19,988 bases of DNA from Mageeibacillus sp. UBA5770 (GCA_002418705.1 DIEQ01000094.1:24829-44816); one strand, 5' to 3'. Positions 5,804 to 14,010 are shown, counted from the first letter of the stretch. Notes: generated from the sequence alone by a model not told the origin. Numbers and translations: made by a program.

Positions 5804-8206
5804 ATGGGTAAAAGGGGAACACCCGCCGTCTTTGTGGCGGTCGGCGTGTATTTTATTCTGTATCTTACCTCTACTCTTTTCGAATCAGCACTCTGGGGAA
5901 ATATCCTTTCCCCAATCGGGGCACTCATTTCTTTTTCCCTCCTCCTGCGCACGTATCTGCAGGCGAAAAGGGGCGATTATCTTCGCTGGATCTGGCTGTC
6001 CTTTTCTCTGGCTTCACTTTGCTGGGCTATTGCCGATATATTGTGGTTTATCGATGAGATGATCCTCGGCAAAGATCCGGAAAGTAACATGACCGGCATT
6101 TATTTCTATTTCGGCACTACTTTATTCCTTTTTCTATGCCTGGTTATTTTTGCTGTCAAGACGTTCAGACGCTGGAATGCCATACAGCTTATTGTTGATT
6201 CGATAGCGATCGCCATATCCATATTATTCCTTTTCTGGATCCTGTTTTTTGATAAAAAGGTCGAAAATCTGGGAATGCTGGTAGTGGACGGATGGATATC
6301 CGCAGTTACCCTCACTATTGATATTGCAATTTTTGTTGCCATTGCCGTATGGTATCTTTCCATCCGGAGCGGCAAAATCCCTGTAGGCCTTCGTTGCATT
6401 GCCGCATTTACGGTTCTTTTTGATGGAATTGATATAATTTATTACTATTTATATATATCTGATAAGTATATTCCGAATTCGATCATTGATGCCCTTTATA
6501 TGGCAGCACTTCTTGGAATAGCACTCAGTGTCGTCGCTGTAACGGCTGCCGGCCTCGATAAGGAATTCAGCATGGTTACTCCGCTCCTTGATTATTCCAA
6601 CATCGGATATAAACAAAAAGGCTGGATTCTGCTGCCCATACCATTTCTGACCCTTTTCCATGGGTTTAATGCATCGGATCTTTTCGTGTCTTTCCTTATT
6701 ATTTTTCTTCACAGCGGCCTGTGCAGCTATATTCAGAGCTCTATTCATAATGAGAATCTTCTTAAACGCGAAATTGCCATCAACCTTGATCTTGAGGAAC
6801 GAATTACAGAACGAACCAGAGAACTGCTCGAAAAGAATCAGCAGCTCGATTTTCTTTCAAATCAGGATACCGTTACCAACCTGTTCAACAGGCGCTATTT
6901 CTTACGGGAGCTTGATGAAAAGGTCCGTGTTCTTCCGCCGGATGAGACTTTGTCGGTTGTATTTATCGATGTTGACCGGTTTAAGACCATTAATGACTCC
7001 TACGGACACTATATAGGAGACCATATCCTTATTGAACTTGCCCGGAAGCTGCAGCATTTTGCTGATGCAAAGACTCTTGTTGCACGTCTCGGCGGCGATG
7101 AATTTGTTATTGCTTTTCACGGGTATTATGACCTTGCTTCTGCCGAAAAGAAGGCGCTTGAAATCGTTCACGCCTGTTCAAGACCGATCCAGTCCGGCGA
7201 ATTCACTTTTCAGGTTACCTTGAGTGCCGGCATTTCCATGTATCCGCTGGATGCAGAAAGCAGCGATATGCTTATGCGCAATGCCGATATGGCTATGTAT
7301 CAGGCGAAAAAGGTCGGCTGCAACAAGGTTGTCTCCTTCAATGAGATTCTGAAGCAGACCGTCCGGAGAAAGAACACAATTGAAATCGCATTAAAGAAAG
7401 CGGATTTTGACAAAGAATTCGAGCTCCACTTCCAGCCTCAATTCACTATGCCTGATAGAAAAATGTTCGGAATGGAAGCGCTTCTGCGCTGGAATTGCCC
7501 CGGGAAAGGCCGCATAAGTCCCGCAGAATTCATTCCGATTGCAGAAGAAACTAACTGGATTATCCCTATCGGAGAATGGGTGCTGAAGAGGGCGGCTGAA
7601 CAAATTTCTGAGTGGAACCGCAAATACAATACCGACTTTAAGATGGGTATAAATGTATCTCCCAAGCAGCTCGATCAGACCGATTTCTCCCGGCATCTTT
7701 CTAATATCCTCAAAGAAGTCGGTGCCGAACCTGAGTGGATTGATGTTGAGATAACGGAAGGTATTGCATTGGAGGGTTCTTATAAGATCACTCATATGGC
7801 TGACCTGTTTAAAAATTCCGGTATCTCCATCTCGATTGATGATTTCGGAACGGGCTATTCATCCCTGAGCTACCTGAAGATGTATCCGTTTAACCGTGTC
7901 AAAATCGACATGTCACTGATTGACACAATCGCTGCTGACAAATACGACCGCCAGATCGTCCGATCCATCATCCTGCTGGCCTCATCCATTGGTATGCAGT
8001 GTATTGCAGAAGGCGTTGAAACGAAAGCGCAGTTTGATATTCTGCACGAACTAGGCTGCAAGCAGATCCAGGGATTCTATCTCGCCAAGCCACTTCCTGC
8101 CGCCGAATTTGAAGCTCGCTTCCTGGCAGCAGATTCTCATAAAGCTGTTTTTGATTTTTCAAAGATTCCCGTATCTATTCAGGAACCCGCTTCATTCAGT
8201 TTATGA
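5804..8206 (+). CDS. Membrane-bound GGDEF-EAL c-di-GMP turnover protein
   Basis: This 800-aa integral membrane protein has an N-terminal half (about residues 8-310) with roughly eight to ten hydrophobic helices and no extracytoplasmic domain I recognise. A coiled-coil signalling helix follows (about 318-348). The GGDEF domain has FIDVDRFKTINDSYGH and an intact GGDEF motif (430-434). The EAL domain has MEALLRW (EAL 558-560), INVSPKQL, EITEG, DDFGTGYSSLSYLK (679-692), VKID and AEGVET (735-740). Both active sites look complete. The RxxD inhibition site is absent: the four residues five upstream of GGDEF read DAKT. The protein could be bifunctional, or one domain could be regulatory. ATG 5804 is preferred because GGGGA precedes it by 5 nt; TTG 5792 has no ribosome binding site. 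The stop is 9 bp from the converging small gene. Confidence 0.93.
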   Translation: MGKRGTPAVFVAVGVYFILYLTSTLFESALWGNILSPIGALISFSLLLRTYLQAKRGDYLRWIWLSFSLASLCWAIADILWFIDEMILGKDPESNMTGIYFYFGTTLFLFLCLVIFAVKTFRRWNAIQLIVDSIAIAISILFLFWILFFDKKVENLGMLVVDGWISAVTLTIDIAIFVAIAVWYLSIRSGKIPVGLRCIAAFTVLFDGIDIIYYYLYISDKYIPNSIIDALYMAALLGIALSVVAVTAAGLDKEFSMVTPLLDYSNIGYKQKGWILLPIPFLTLFHGFNASDLFVSFLIIFLHSGLCSYIQSSIHNENLLKREIAINLDLEERITERTRELLEKNQQLDFLSNQDTVTNLFNRRYFLRELDEKVRVLPPDETLSVVFIDVDRFKTINDSYGHYIGDHILIELARKLQHFADAKTLVARLGGDEFVIAFHGYYDLASAEKKALEIVHACSRPIQSGEFTFQVTLSAGISMYPLDAESSDMLMRNADMAMYQAKKVGCNKVVSFNEILKQTVRRKNTIEIALKKADFDKEFELHFQPQFTMPDRKMFGMEALLRWNCPGKGRISPAEFIPIAEETNWIIPIGEWVLKRAAEQISEWNRKYNTDFKMGINVSPKQLDQTDFSRHLSNILKEVGAEPEWIDVEITEGIALEGSYKITHMADLFKNSGISISIDDFGTGYSSLSYLKMYPFNRVKIDMSLIDTIAADKYDRQIVRSIILLASSIGMQCIAEGVETKAQFDILHELGCKQIQGFYLAKPLPAAEFEARFLAADSHKAVFDFSKIPVSIQEPASFSL

Positions 8207-8214
8207 TTTCCGTT

Positions 8215-8472
8215 TTATTTTTCTATAATGATGTGTCCGTTTGTGAACGGGCATTTGCGGACAGCAAGGGAGTACAGGTATGGATATCTTCCCTTTAAGG
8301 CACGCATTGAATCAATCCATTCGGAAAGCAGAAGTCCGGTTGCTCTCTGGATGTCCATTTCGAGATGTTTGATGTCAGGTTCCGGCAGACTGTCAAAGGA
8401 ATCCCGGCTGCGAAGTTCATCATATACGTGGTACACCGCCCAAAGCATATCCGTAAAGGTATCGTGTTCCAT
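8215..8472 (-). CDS. Small hypothetical protein, start uncertain
   Basis: An 85-aa reading frame beginning MEHDTFTDMLWAVYHVYDEL and ending CPFTNGHIIIEK. I do not recognise it. It looks like a soluble, mostly alpha-helical acidic protein and is the only sensible coding content between the EAL gene and the sigma factor. The ATG at 8472 lacks a ribosome binding site. The frame stays open upstream and reads AAYQGILKKDHLLRLFENAS before it, which has coding character but no standard start. An ATG at 8551 in another frame would join it if the AAAA run at 8537-8540 lost one A, giving MSITNAAYQGILKK and onward. The gene could have a shifted or atypical start, or be slightly damaged. Its 3' end converges on the EAL gene. 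Confidence 0.45.
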   Translation of the reverse strand: MEHDTFTDMLWAVYHVYDELRSRDSFDSLPEPDIKHLEMDIQRATGLLLSEWIDSMRALKGRYPYLYSLAVRKCPFTNGHIIIEK

Positions 8473-8645
8473 GAGGCTGGCGTTTTCAAAAAGACGTAGA
8501 AGATGGTCCTTCTTCAGAATACCTTGATATGCCGCGTTTTGTTATACTCATTCTATTAGAATATTATATGTCAAAACAACCGCGCATCACGGTAATGTTT
8601 TGCCTCTCTGTTTCGTATTCCAGTTGAAGGGGTGGTGATCAGGGA

Positions 8646-9128
8646 ATGGATCTTCCGGACTATTCATCTGCTTCGCTCGAGCATATTGTAGAAAAATATA
8701 CCGATCTTCTGCTGCGCATAACTTTTATACAGATGAAGCAGATGCAGGATGCAGAGGACATCACGCAGGAAGTATTTGTCCGTCTCATTGAGCACAAGCC
8801 TGTTTTCGAGAGTGACGAGCACATGAAAGCCTGGCTGATCCGAGTCGCGCTCAACCTGTGCAGGGACCACTGGAAATCGGCCTGGTATAAGCGCAATGTG
8901 CCGCTCAATGACAATCTGGCATCTTTCCCGCCTGAAGTGTCGGATATTCTGCAGACGGTCATGCAGCTCCCGGCTGCGAGCCGTCAAGTCGTCCTGCTCC
9001 ATGATTATGTGGGGTACAGCCTGGTGGAAATTGCATCCATGACCGGACAGAAAATCTCTGCCGTCACAACAAGGCTTCACCGCGCAAGAAAAAAACTCAG
9101 GATGATGCTGGAACCGCCGATTCTGTGA
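8646..9128 (+). CDS. ECF-type RNA polymerase sigma factor
   Basis: This 160-aa protein has the two-domain layout of extracytoplasmic-function sigma factors. Region 2 (about residues 10-85) includes DAEDITQEVFVRL, which contacts core RNA polymerase, and HMKAWLIRVALNLCRDHWKS. Region 4 (about 105-155) includes LPAASRQVVLLHDYVGYSLV and a helix-turn-helix, KISAVTTRLHRARKKL, which reads the -35 element. A GAAGGGGTGG tract precedes the ATG by about 10 nt. The next gene starts 16 bp after the stop and encodes a membrane protein with a short cytoplasmic N-terminus, the usual anti-sigma arrangement. It would redirect RNA polymerase when that partner releases it. I could not identify its target promoter. 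Confidence 0.93.
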   Translation: MDLPDYSSASLEHIVEKYTDLLLRITFIQMKQMQDAEDITQEVFVRLIEHKPVFESDEHMKAWLIRVALNLCRDHWKSAWYKRNVPLNDNLASFPPEVSDILQTVMQLPAASRQVVLLHDYVGYSLVEIASMTGQKISAVTTRLHRARKKLRMMLEPPIL

Positions 9129-9143
9129 AAGGAGGCGAGCAAG

Positions 9144-10460
9144 ATGGATAAGAAACAGTTTGAAGATGCTGTAACGCATATCACCGCAGCCGATTCGTTC
9201 AAGCGACGCACGGTTCACCTGCTGGAAGAACGGGCAGAGCTTAGCGGGACATCGGACCGACGGGTTGATTCCCATCGTTTTCTGTCATCGCGTAAAGTCG
9301 CCCTCGCAGCGGCAATTCTCATTGCGCTTGTTTCCGGTGCATTCCTGTTAACACGGGCCGGGCTGTTCAACGTATCGGAACAAAATGCAGTGACTGCTTC
9401 CGGATCCGGTGACTCTGCTTTCGAGGCAATGGCAGATCCCGGTATAGCAGCCGAAACGGATGGCGGCAAAATGACCTCCGCAATGAATGCCGAAGATGTC
9501 CACCCGGAAACGGCTGCCGGCAGTGTACCCTCTGAGACGACTGCCGGATGTTCAGCTTCGGATTTCGCCGAAATGAACTACTCCCTGCTGCAAGTCGGAG
9601 CAGATGCCTTTTACGTAACCGGAGACGGAAGTATGTTCCGTTATGAGGGCGAAGGTCAGCCGCTTTATCTTGCGGCACTTCCGACAGAACGTGTTTTTAC
9701 GGACGGAACTTTCTTTTATTATTCACTCGGCCGCGAAATTTATCAGTTCAGTGCCGACGACACAAATCCGCAGGTCATCTGGACAGCCGATAAAGAGATC
9801 ATGCTGGAATATGCCGATCAGGACCGGTTTATTTTCCGTAATCTGTATCTTTCCGAGCTTGATTACGGATTTACCGTATTCGACCGCCGTTCCGGTCAGA
9901 GCCGGCTGATTTTCAGTGACCCGTCAGTACTTCCCAAAGAAGGTTCTGAGGCGTATCTTTCACTTTTGGATGTATCCGGAAATACCGCGCTTTTTGATGT
10001 GTCGGTTCACCCCCGGAGTTCACTGTATACGGTGAATCTTACGGATTTGAAGTCGAACGAAATATACCGGGGTCTTGTAAAAAGCGCAGCAGTCATTGGA
10101 GGTACGGTCTATTTCGCACCGGACATGAAAACGGACGATTCACCTCTCAATGAGGCCCCCGTGCTGATGTCAGTTCCGGTTACAGGCGGGAATCCTGATC
10201 AGGCCGACCTTTCCGGAATATCGTTTAACAGCATCATAAGGCTTGTCAGATCCGGCGAAAACCTGCTTCTTGCAACATTCATGACAGACAGTACGGCAAA
10301 CAGCATATACCTTTTTGATCCGGAATCCGGGCGTTCGATGCGGCAACTGGAGGGCTTAGATCTCATCGTGAATTTCATTTCGTCGGACACTTATTTCACC
10401 GTGTCCTGCCTGAGTCCGGAAGGAGACCACACTACCGTCACAAAAGAAATCGTCGAATGA
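9144..10460 (+). CDS. Putative membrane-anchored anti-sigma factor with extracytoplasmic propeller-like domain
   Basis: This 438-aa protein has an acidic/basic cytoplasmic N-terminus (1-50), one transmembrane helix (about 51-70, VALAAAILIALVSGAFLL), a low-complexity Ser/Ala/Glu/Thr linker (about 80-145), and a long extracytoplasmic region of repeated beta-strand units. Examples are DAFYVTGDGSMFRYEGEG, GTFFYYSLGREIYQFSADD, SSLYTVNLTDLKSNEIYRGL and NSIYLFDPESGRSM. These resemble beta-propeller blades of the kind in DUF5050-like Clostridia proteins. No HxxxCxxC zinc anti-sigma motif is present. An AGGAGG site precedes the start. The tight linkage to the ECF sigma gene implies that the N-terminus sequesters sigma and the outer domain senses an envelope or external cue. 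This role comes from context and topology, not from a recognised anti-sigma domain. Confidence 0.75.
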   Translation: MDKKQFEDAVTHITAADSFKRRTVHLLEERAELSGTSDRRVDSHRFLSSRKVALAAAILIALVSGAFLLTRAGLFNVSEQNAVTASGSGDSAFEAMADPGIAAETDGGKMTSAMNAEDVHPETAAGSVPSETTAGCSASDFAEMNYSLLQVGADAFYVTGDGSMFRYEGEGQPLYLAALPTERVFTDGTFFYYSLGREIYQFSADDTNPQVIWTADKEIMLEYADQDRFIFRNLYLSELDYGFTVFDRRSGQSRLIFSDPSVLPKEGSEAYLSLLDVSGNTALFDVSVHPRSSLYTVNLTDLKSNEIYRGLVKSAAVIGGTVYFAPDMKTDDSPLNEAPVLMSVPVTGGNPDQADLSGISFNSIIRLVRSGENLLLATFMTDSTANSIYLFDPESGRSMRQLEGLDLIVNFISSDTYFTVSCLSPEGDHTTVTKEIVE

Positions 10461-10470
10461 CGGCAGCAAA

Positions 10471-10532
10471 TTGACAATGTAAAACTCGTTTGCTTGACAC
10501 CCCTCCATTATCCACGTAATGTAGTGTATAAT
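10471..10532 (+). promoter_or_regulatory. Possible promoter region of the zinc-ribbon membrane gene
   Basis: TTGACA occurs twice, at 10471-10476 and 10494-10499, and a perfect TATAAT lies at 10527-10532. The TATAAT is 27 bp from the nearer TTGACA, too far for a standard promoter. With 17-bp spacing the second TTGACA pairs only with a poor -10, TAATGT (10517-10522). The region is promoter-like but the exact pairing is unresolved. Confidence 0.4.
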
Positions 10533-10600
10533 TATTTCATCTGTATTTTTATATCTGGACACGATTTTGTGTCATCAGATCCAGCGAAGGAGTCTAATTC

Positions 10601-11398
10601 ATGACAGAATGCAACCACCATCCTATTTTTCAGGCTAGAATGCTTTTTTCCAGCAGAGTAAATTATGTATGTAAAAACTGCGGTGCCCAACTTGAAATGA
10701 CACCGCGTTTCAAAATGATAAACAGAGTATTAAACGGCCTTACTATCGGCGGCCTCGCTTACCTTGTCCTGACCGGAAATGTACTTAACCCGACTGCCGG
10801 AACCGGTTCGTCGAGTACATATTTTCTTTCTATGGGCGCTATCATCGTTGCGTTTGTAGCTCTGCAGACGCTGTTGATCATGTTCGGGCAATTCCAGGAG
10901 ATTGAGTCTAAGGACCTGCCTTCCGACACTCCCGGTCCGTCTGATACCGATACCCGGGAAAATGCCGTCGAGGAAAAGCCGCAGTATACGAAGGAACAGC
11001 TTGAACTCATGGAGCTTTATGAATTCTATGCTAAAAAGGAGCGCGAAGAGAACGAATCGAACCCCGATTATGTTGCGCCTGTTGCCGCAGCAGCAGTCCC
11101 GGAGCCTGAAGAGGACCTTTGCGAGCATGTACCGGCTAAGAACTGGAAGAATTATGTTCCGGGTGTTTACGATTTCAAATGCGAGCACTGCGGCAAGGTG
11201 ATTACCTTTTCAGCATCCCGCAAAAGAAAGCTGAATCTTATTCTCCTTGGCTGTTCAACCGTTGTCCTTATGGCAAGCTTTTCCAATATGTCAATGCCTT
11301 TCTGGCAGCTGATGCTTCTGGCTTTGGGCGTGCTTATTGTGTGCTCGGGCGTCCAGTATTTCTTCGTTAAGAACTCCACTTTCGAACTCAAACCATAG
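10601..11398 (+). CDS. Membrane protein with duplicated zinc-ribbon plus two-helix unit
   Basis: I do not recognise a named family for this 265-aa protein. It is built from two similar units. Unit 1 has C4-x-H6 and C24-x2-C27-G, then a basic stretch and two hydrophobic helices (about 45-60 and 74-96). Unit 2 has C174-x-H176 and C194-x2-C197-G, then a basic stretch and two hydrophobic helices (about 211-227 and 232-255). The 20-residue spacing from first to second cysteine is identical, pointing to internal duplication. The units are joined by an acidic, Pro/Glu-rich linker (about 100-170). The Cys/His sets probably bind zinc on the cytoplasmic side. GGAG lies about 10 nt before the ATG. It follows the sigma/anti-sigma pair but has a 140-bp gap and its own promoter-like sequences. 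Function is unknown. Confidence 0.8.
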   Translation: MTECNHHPIFQARMLFSSRVNYVCKNCGAQLEMTPRFKMINRVLNGLTIGGLAYLVLTGNVLNPTAGTGSSSTYFLSMGAIIVAFVALQTLLIMFGQFQEIESKDLPSDTPGPSDTDTRENAVEEKPQYTKEQLELMELYEFYAKKEREENESNPDYVAPVAAAAVPEPEEDLCEHVPAKNWKNYVPGVYDFKCEHCGKVITFSASRKRKLNLILLGCSTVVLMASFSNMSMPFWQLMLLALGVLIVCSGVQYFFVKNSTFELKP

Positions 11399-11437
11399 AA
11401 CCGGATATCACACTGACCTGCTTTCATAAATATTTCA

Positions 11438-11476
11438 AGAGACAGCTGCCGGCAAAATCGGAAGCTGTCTCTTTTT
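11438..11476 (+). terminator. Rho-independent terminator after the zinc-ribbon membrane gene
   Basis: A perfect 10-bp stem AGAGACAGCT (11438-11447) / AGCTGTCTCT (11463-11472) has inner CCG/CGG pairing in its loop. It runs directly into a T tract (11472-11476). It lies 40 bp after the stop codon. The opposite strand has no T tract, so it acts in the plus direction. Confidence 0.9.
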
Positions 11477-11513
11477 ACTTATTCTCAGTCACAAACCGTA
11501 GATGCCTTACTCC

Positions 11514-12065
11514 CTATTCCACATCGCGAAAGCCTGCGGAAGGCACACCGAGTGCTGAGTTGAGGCGCGCCCAGTAATTCACCTGAGAGGCCGTGCTGGC
11601 AAGAATGACTATTTCCCTTTCGCTGAATGTCTGCTTGAGTTCGGTGATAAATTCAGGCGGAAAGCTGAGCGGTGTCTGAGAGATCAGACGTGCGTACTCC
11701 ATGGCAACTTCTTCTCTTCGTGAGAAAAGACCGGTCTCATCGTACAATTTCCCATCTGCCAGAACCTCATACTGCTGATCCGTTATACTAACCTTCTCGT
11801 ATTCAAAGGAATTCATATCTACGCAGAAGGGACAGGCTGCAGATATGGACGCCTGTATTCGGACAAGCTTCAATATTCTTGCATCAAGGTTTTTATCATG
11901 GTGGGCTACCAGCGATTCAAGCATCGCAGATCCGTAAGCAGCCTTCGGATACCAGGCCAGCAGTCTGGCGACCAGAATATCTTTGCCTGTTATTTTGCGG
12001 GAGATCCGGATACCAATCCGTAACAGCCAGCTTATTTTTGCGGGCGGATTAATAAATGCACTCAT
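11514..12065 (-). CDS. AhpD/carboxymuconolactone decarboxylase-like protein
   Basis: This 183-aa all-alpha protein of the AhpD-like superfamily has a core ILKLVRIQASISAACPFCVDMNS with a redox CxxC pair (C78, C81). Later segments (SRREEVAMEYARLISQT, FSEREIVILASTASQVNYWARLNSALGVP) fit the family helices. Characterised AhpD-type peroxidases carry a His a few residues after the second Cys. Here that stretch reads VDMNSFE with no His, so peroxidase chemistry is uncertain. The ATG at 12065 has GGGAAGG about 7 nt upstream. The gene starts 30 bp after the stop of the FIST-GGDEF gene on the same strand, so the two are probably one transcript. A redox or small-molecule role tied to that sensor is possible but unproven. 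Confidence 0.82.
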   Translation of the reverse strand: MSAFINPPAKISWLLRIGIRISRKITGKDILVARLLAWYPKAAYGSAMLESLVAHHDKNLDARILKLVRIQASISAACPFCVDMNSFEYEKVSITDQQYEVLADGKLYDETGLFSRREEVAMEYARLISQTPLSFPPEFITELKQTFSEREIVILASTASQVNYWARLNSALGVPSAGFRDVE

Positions 12066-12095
12066 AAGCGTTACCTTCCCATTACCGGATCGATA

Positions 12096-13877
12096 TTATT
12101 CAGGGTCGTGTGTTATGCATACACGGTTGCGTCCGCTGTTTTTGGCTCTGTACAGAGCTTTATCAGCGCGTCCGACAATTGCGTCGGAAGTGTCCCCGGC
12201 GATATATCCGGCAACACCAAAGCTGCAGGTCTGGCGAATGCCTTCCGGGAAGATCTCGCCGGCCATGGCGAGCCTTAGCTGCTCGGCGGCTGCAAAAGCC
12301 TGTTCGATGCCGGTATGCGGCAGGATTATCAGAAATTCCTCGCCGCCCCATCGGCCGACTGTATCAGAAAACCTTACATTATCGCGAAGGATATTAGCCA
12401 TCCGTCGAAGGACGGCATCACCGACATTATGTCCGTATGAGTCATTTACTCTCTTAAAAAAATCTATATCCATCATGATGACCGAAAATTCTTCATAATA
12501 CCTTACCGCTTCGTATATCTGCTTTTCTAGAATTGCGTCAAGCTTCAGGCGATTGAATATGTTGGTAAGCTTATCAATTTCCGATATTTTAGTCAGTTCC
12601 CTGTTCGCAGCTTCCAGCTCGGATGTCACCACACCAATGAAGTGAACGAGGCGGGACACAATGCGGGTATGCTTATTGGTATAAGGATCCGAACTTACTG
12701 ATTCGATACTTTCCGTTATGTTATTCACTTTATCTTCAGACTCAGGCATCCGCTCTCCTTCGCGCATGCCCACGGCAACCATCGTCGAATTAAATACCCT
12801 GAGTTTATCGGAAGAACCATAGAACTCCCCATATGTGTAGAACCCGGTCGTCGGAGAAATCGACTCAAAAGGAAGTGTTTCCATGTCAATGTCCTTCTGC
12901 ATCAAAAACCGGCGGCAGATGCACGTATACAGAAAAATAGCATCCGGGCTGAATTCCCGCATCCGGCTTTGCAGCCCTGCTGCATCCTGAATGATCGTTT
13001 CCGGGTTGCCATAACCGATACGGAATTTCTCGCCGGCATTCAGATCAGCCGCAAACTGAATTGCTCCGCTTTGATCAGCAAAAAAAGGCACACGGGCAAT
13101 CGTTTCGCCGTCGCGTTCCAGAAGGAACGGAAATTCAAGCGCATTCATAAAAAACTGTTTGTCATTCGGAATATTCAGATAACGATAATAGACGTCAAAC
13201 GCACTTTCCCCGTCAACGGTTACGACACGCATCCCGTCCGTCTCCGTTATGGTCATCTCTTTACTTAACGGCTGCCATCCCAGATATGTCCTTGAAAATA
13301 TATGCAGGTCACGCCCGGCAAAGACAACCGCAACAACTCCGCTGCTCATAAACTCATTTCCCGAAAAAATCAGGGAAGTCTCACCTGATTTATAGACACC
13401 CGCACCGCCGCCGAAAACCGGATAACTATTCTCTTTTCCGGCCATCCCCTGTAAAAGATGACCGGCATTTATAGTCAGCGGTGTCGCCAGAAGAAGAACG
13501 CCGGCAATATCGGGGCCGGTTTGATGAATGGCTTCTTTCAGGCGGCTGCCTGTCATATCCTCATCACCCGGATCACACGGCATGGCAATCGGAATAACCC
13601 TGGCTTCCTCGAAAAAAGAAAGTGACACGACCGTTGTCTCAATGTTCAGATGTCCCTGTGTAATTTCACCGACCGATGTCGATCCGACCCGGACAGCCGC
13701 AGGAAGATCTTCTTTCAGGGTATCAATAATACTTTGAATCCATGCCCTGTCTGTCTGTGATGAAAAAAGCTGAACCAGAATAGATCGTGCCTTACGTGCA
13801 TTGGAGCGAATCTCCGGAGATCGTAAAAACAAGTGCAGCGTGTCTAAATCCGTAACAATGTGGTGAAAATGATTCAT
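12096..13877 (-). CDS. FIST-GGDEF sensor diguanylate cyclase
   Basis: This 593-aa protein has no clear membrane helices. Residues about 30-230 match a FIST N-terminal sensor domain (VGSTSVGEI, then GGGAGVYKSGETSLIF). Residues about 235-370 match FIST_C, including FLYTCICRRFLM and TTGFYTYGEFYG. FIST domains are thought to bind small ligands such as amino acids. A helical linker (about 385-430) leads to a GGDEF domain with EIDKLTNIFNR, MMDIDFFKRVNDSYGH and the active-site variant GGEEF (511-515), which is catalytically competent in known cyclases. The RxxD inhibition site RFSD (502-505) sits five residues before it. The ATG at 13877 follows an unusual GAAGGGGGGGG ribosome binding site. The AhpD-like gene lies 30 bp downstream in the same direction. 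Confidence 0.92.
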   Translation of the reverse strand: MNHFHHIVTDLDTLHLFLRSPEIRSNARKARSILVQLFSSQTDRAWIQSIIDTLKEDLPAAVRVGSTSVGEITQGHLNIETTVVSLSFFEEARVIPIAMPCDPGDEDMTGSRLKEAIHQTGPDIAGVLLLATPLTINAGHLLQGMAGKENSYPVFGGGAGVYKSGETSLIFSGNEFMSSGVVAVVFAGRDLHIFSRTYLGWQPLSKEMTITETDGMRVVTVDGESAFDVYYRYLNIPNDKQFFMNALEFPFLLERDGETIARVPFFADQSGAIQFAADLNAGEKFRIGYGNPETIIQDAAGLQSRMREFSPDAIFLYTCICRRFLMQKDIDMETLPFESISPTTGFYTYGEFYGSSDKLRVFNSTMVAVGMREGERMPESEDKVNNITESIESVSSDPYTNKHTRIVSRLVHFIGVVTSELEAANRELTKISEIDKLTNIFNRLKLDAILEKQIYEAVRYYEEFSVIMMDIDFFKRVNDSYGHNVGDAVLRRMANILRDNVRFSDTVGRWGGEEFLIILPHTGIEQAFAAAEQLRLAMAGEIFPEGIRQTCSFGVAGYIAGDTSDAIVGRADKALYRAKNSGRNRVCITHDPE

Positions 13878-13886
13878 GTATGATCA

Positions 13887-13897
13887 CCCCCCCCTTC
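13887..13897 (-). promoter_or_regulatory. Poly-G ribosome binding site of the FIST-GGDEF gene
   Basis: On the minus strand the site reads GAAGGGGGGGG, with a run of eight G (13887-13894), and ends 9 nt before the ATG. A homopolymer in this place could change length by slippage and so alter the strength or spacing of the ribosome binding site. Confidence 0.6.
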
Positions 13898-13977
13898 AGC
13901 TATCTAAATAATTGCTGTGGCTCAAGCATAATGAACTGTGCATAAGTCAGGGGTTATATATGAATTATGATTATGAT

Positions 13978-14008
13978 CTAATAGTAGTCTTTTACCAATC
14001 GATGTCAA
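13978..14008 (-). promoter_or_regulatory. Promoter of the FIST-GGDEF/AhpD-like operon
   Basis: On the minus strand, a perfect -35 TTGACA (14003-14008) and TATTAG (13978-13983, four of six) are 19 bp apart, about 100 bp upstream of the start codon. The -35 lies 2 bp from the terminator of the sugar operon, so that terminator would insulate this promoter from read-through. Confidence 0.5.
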
Positions 14009-14010
14009 GA

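Noticed and set aside
8228..8527. 99-aa plus-strand reading frame in the gap before the sigma factor
   Set aside because: Ser/Arg-rich shadow of the minus-strand small gene, with no ribosome binding site.
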